This document shows, piece after piece, positions 6,125 through 7,955 of a stretch of 7,955 nt of DNA. Numbering within the stretch: position 1 is the stretch's first letter; every line of letters starts with the position of its first letter. The stretch is from Fusobacterium sp. (GTDB lineage Bacteria > Fusobacteriota > Fusobacteriia > Fusobacteriales > Fusobacteriaceae), in the NCBI GenBank assembly GCA_019410665.1, contig DXSD01000087.1:1-7955 (forward strand). The letters run 5' to 3'. A program made the translations under genes and the position numbers. Below the pieces are notes generated by a model, which was not told the DNA's origin, made no database searches, and saw only the letters and a list, made by a program, of their open reading frames with translations.

Positions 6125-7768
6125 CTACTCTCTGTTTTCTTTCTTTTTTCTTTTAGAGCTCTCTTTTTTCTCTTTAGTTTTACTTCCCTCTCCAGATTTA
6201 TCTTTAGCTTTTTCTATTAAAGGTTTTTTTCCATTTTTATCTTTTTGGAAAGCATCTAATATAATTTCTGCTTCAGTAAATGGTACTGACATAAATGAGA
6301 AGTTTTCAAATACCTCTACATTTTTTATCTTTCTATCATCTACTTTAGATTTTTTAATTACATAATCTACAAGTTTTTTAGGAGTCATTGCATTTTTTCT
6401 TCCTAAAGCTATAAATAATCTTACTTTTCCAGATTTTTCTAACTTAACTTCACTTATCTCATTGTAATTATTTTCATCTAAGATATCATCATAAGCGTGT
6501 TTTAATAGTGCTGCTACTAAATCAAGAGCTTGTTCACCATTTAATAACTCTTTAGCAAAATCTTTAAAGTTATCATAATTTCCTTCAGCTAAAATTCCAT
6601 TTAACTCTTCCATTAATCTAAACTTTTTAGCCTGAATTACATCTTTTACTTCAGGAACTCTCTCTTTTCTGATTTCAGTTTTAACTATTCTTTGAATTTG
6701 AAGCAATCTTCTATACTCTTGTGGAGTTATAAAAGTTATTGCTGTTCCCTCTTTTCCAGCTCTTCCTGTTCTTCCTATTCTGTGAACATAACTCTCTGCC
6801 TCTTGAGGTATTGAATAGTTTATTACATGTGACAGATCATTTACATCTATTCCTCTTGCTGCTACATCAGTAGCTACAAGTACATTTATTTTTTTAGCTT
6901 TAAATCTCTTTAAAGTTACCTCTCTATAATTTTGACTTATATCTCCATGTAACCCCTCTGCATCATATCCTCTATCATTTAATTTTCCCACTAAATCATT
7001 AGCATCATTTTTTGTACGACAGAAAACTATTCCATAGAAATCTTTAGTTAAGTCTATTATTCTACATAGAGCTTCAAACTTATCCTTTTCATGAACTTCA
7101 AAATATATTTGATCTGTTAAATCAGTTGTTAACTCTCTTGCCTTAACAGCTAATACCTCATAATCCTTCATATGATTTTTAGCTATTTTCATTATCTCAT
7201 TTGGCATAGTTGCTGAGAAAAACAGCATTCTCTTATCCTCATTTGTAGCTTCTAATATCTTTTCAATATCTTCTACAAATCCCATATTTAACATCTCATC
7301 AGCTTCATCTAAGATAAAATATTTTAAGTTTTGTAATTTTATTAGTTTTCTCTCCATTAAATCAATTACTCTTCCTGGAGTTCCAACTATTATATCTGTT
7401 CCCTTTTTTAATTGTCTAATTTGAAACTCTATTGATTGTCCACCATAAACAGGAGTTATTCTGATTTTTTTCCCATGAGCAAGACTGTTCATCTCCTCTG
7501 CTACTTGAAGAGCTAGCTCTCTTGTTGGAGTAAGTACAATTGCTTGAATATCTTTAGTTGCTTCAAAATTTTCTAAAATTGGTAGAGAAAAAGCTGCTGT
7601 CTTTCCTGTTCCTGTTTGAGCCTGTCCAATTATATCCTTGCTCCCATTTAATAGTGCTGGTATTGTTAAAGCTTGTATTGGAGTAGGTTGTTCGTAACCC
7701 TTTTTAGCTAAAGCTTTTAATGTCTTTTCACTTAATCCTAATTCCCTAAATTGTTCTAATTTTTCCAT
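6125..7768 (-). CDS. deaD: DEAD-box ATP-dependent RNA helicase with DbpA-type RNA-binding domain
   Basis: This helicase unwinds RNA with ATP; bacterial relatives (DeaD/CsdA, CshA, DbpA) act in ribosome assembly, mRNA turnover and cold adaptation. The 547-residue protein has every core motif: Q motif (Phe7 to Gln32), AQTGTGKT (50-57), PTRELALQ (81-88), TPGR (130-133), DEAD (154-157), SAT (185-187), IVFCRTK (247-253), ARGID (304-308) and HRIGRTGRAG (329-338). After a helical linker, residues about 447-509 (VRLFIALGRKNAMTPKKLVDY onward) match the DbpA/CsdA RRM-like domain. A lysine-rich tail (about 511-547, ending KKKENRE) should add RNA affinity. AAGGAC lies about 8 nt before the ATG. The leader upstream contains a 10-bp inverted repeat, and a terminator follows the stop. 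deaD is chosen over dbpA or cshA because the layout is CsdA-like; the orthology label is less certain than the family. Confidence 0.93.
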   Translation of the reverse strand: MEKLEQFRELGLSEKTLKALAKKGYEQPTPIQALTIPALLNGSKDIIGQAQTGTGKTAAFSLPILENFEATKDIQAIVLTPTRELALQVAEEMNSLAHGKKIRITPVYGGQSIEFQIRQLKKGTDIIVGTPGRVIDLMERKLIKLQNLKYFILDEADEMLNMGFVEDIEKILEATNEDKRMLFFSATMPNEIMKIAKNHMKDYEVLAVKARELTTDLTDQIYFEVHEKDKFEALCRIIDLTKDFYGIVFCRTKNDANDLVGKLNDRGYDAEGLHGDISQNYREVTLKRFKAKKINVLVATDVAARGIDVNDLSHVINYSIPQEAESYVHRIGRTGRAGKEGTAITFITPQEYRRLLQIQRIVKTEIRKERVPEVKDVIQAKKFRLMEELNGILAEGNYDNFKDFAKELLNGEQALDLVAALLKHAYDDILDENNYNEISEVKLEKSGKVRLFIALGRKNAMTPKKLVDYVIKKSKVDDRKIKNVEVFENFSFMSVPFTEAEIILDAFQKDKNGKKPLIEKAKDKSGEGSKTKEKKESSKRKKKENRE

Positions 7769-7813
7769 TATTCACGTCCTTATAATTAAATTTCTTTATT
7801 GTCCACCTATGTG

Positions 7814-7848
7814 TCCTATAATAAATTATTTACTGTTATATTATAGGA
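7814..7848. repeat. Perfect 10-bp inverted repeat in the deaD leader
   Basis: TCCTATAATA at 7814-7823 is the exact reverse complement of TATTATAGGA at 7839-7848, with 15 nt between. Each arm contains TATAAT, one facing each strand. No T-tract follows on either side, so it is not a normal terminator. It could be an operator over the deaD promoter or, if transcription begins further upstream, a hairpin in the deaD leader. The repeat is a direct observation; its role is unknown. Confidence 0.6.
7840..7845 (-). promoter_or_regulatory. Possible -10 element of the deaD promoter
   Basis: A perfect TATAAT lies on the minus strand 71 nt before the deaD ATG. The hexamer 17 nt further upstream, TAAAAT, is a poor -35 match and there is no TG extension, so this is a weak prediction. 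If real, transcription starts near 7833 and the leader is about 65 nt. An alternative start further upstream (TTAACT, then a TATATAAAA stretch at poor spacing) cannot be excluded. Confidence 0.33.
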
Positions 7849-7911
7849 ATCTCTCTGTTCTAATTTTATATAAGCATCTAGCGGATAAAAAGTTAATAAA
7901 TCTTTATTAAT

Positions 7912-7953
7912 TTATAATTCAGAGAATAATCCTATTTTTTCTAATACAGTACG
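7912..7953 (-). CDS. Possible 3' end of an upstream minus-strand gene (partial)
   Basis: Reading the minus strand inward from the right edge, one frame encodes RTVLEKIGLFSEL and then TAA. This looks like the amphipathic C-terminus of a real protein, and its position fits a gene transcribed in the same direction as deaD that begins beyond the window. It is only 13 codons, so chance cannot be excluded and no family can be named. The same frame then stays open for another 31 codons to a TAG at about 7816, which might mean the gene once ended later. Confidence 0.3.
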   Translation of the reverse strand, partial: RTVLEKIGLFSEL

Positions 7954-7955
7954 AT

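Noticed and set aside
7786..7806. Six-codon leader peptide (GTG GAC ... TAA) upstream of deaD with AGGA before it
   Set aside because: A very short frame with a GTG start is expected by chance in this AT-rich leader, and there is no run of regulatory codons or attenuator hairpin behind it.
1..7955. Mobile element, CRISPR array, defence system or phage remnant
   Set aside because: No transposase, integrase, spaced direct repeats, terminal repeats or nuclease/effector genes were seen. The ankyrin protein alone does not justify calling a defence or effector system, and nearly all sequence is accounted for by known gene families.

Overview
The window is a compact, AT-rich stretch of bacterial chromosome in which all nine confident genes lie on the minus strand, so it is transcribed from right to left. 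Low G+C, strong AGGAGG-type ribosome sites, AGA arginine codons and the gene set (an anaerobe-type cobalamin module, a RicT/PSP1 protein, RadC, a YfiC-type methyltransferase) suggest Fusobacterium or a relative, with Clostridia as the main alternative. This assignment is inferred from overall style; no marker gene in the window proves it.

Layout in transcription order. (1) 7955-7769: the likely 3' end of an upstream gene, then the deaD leader, which holds a perfect 10-bp inverted repeat. (2) 7768-6125: a DEAD-box RNA helicase with a DbpA-type RNA-binding domain and a basic tail, closed by an intrinsic terminator at 6120-6088. (3) A short gap in which the terminator T-tract runs into an extended -10 promoter. 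(4) 6029-3018: cobU, cobS, cobC and cobT, the four activities that build and attach the lower nucleotide loop of cobalamin. (5) 2995-647: radC, ricT and a trmN6-like tRNA methyltransferase, following cobT closely enough to share its transcript. (6) 571-143: a small ankyrin-repeat protein with a possible promoter of its own, then a strong hairpin terminator at 126-72.

How the genes work together. CobU activates adenosylcobinamide to the GDP form, CobT makes alpha-ribazole phosphate from a lower-ligand base, CobS joins the two in the membrane and CobC removes the phosphate (before or after joining). No corrin-ring genes are present, so the module can serve salvage or the end of a de novo pathway encoded elsewhere. 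The promoter-to-start distance leaves no room for a cobalamin riboswitch. RadC, RicT and TrmN6 have no known link to B12; they appear to be housekeeping genes sharing the transcript.

I see no mobile element, CRISPR array, phage gene, tRNA or rRNA, and nothing that amounts to a new defence or metabolic system. The points most worth a second look are the deaD leader structure, the riboswitch-free cob promoter, the mixed operon and two start-site questions (cobC, ankyrin gene).
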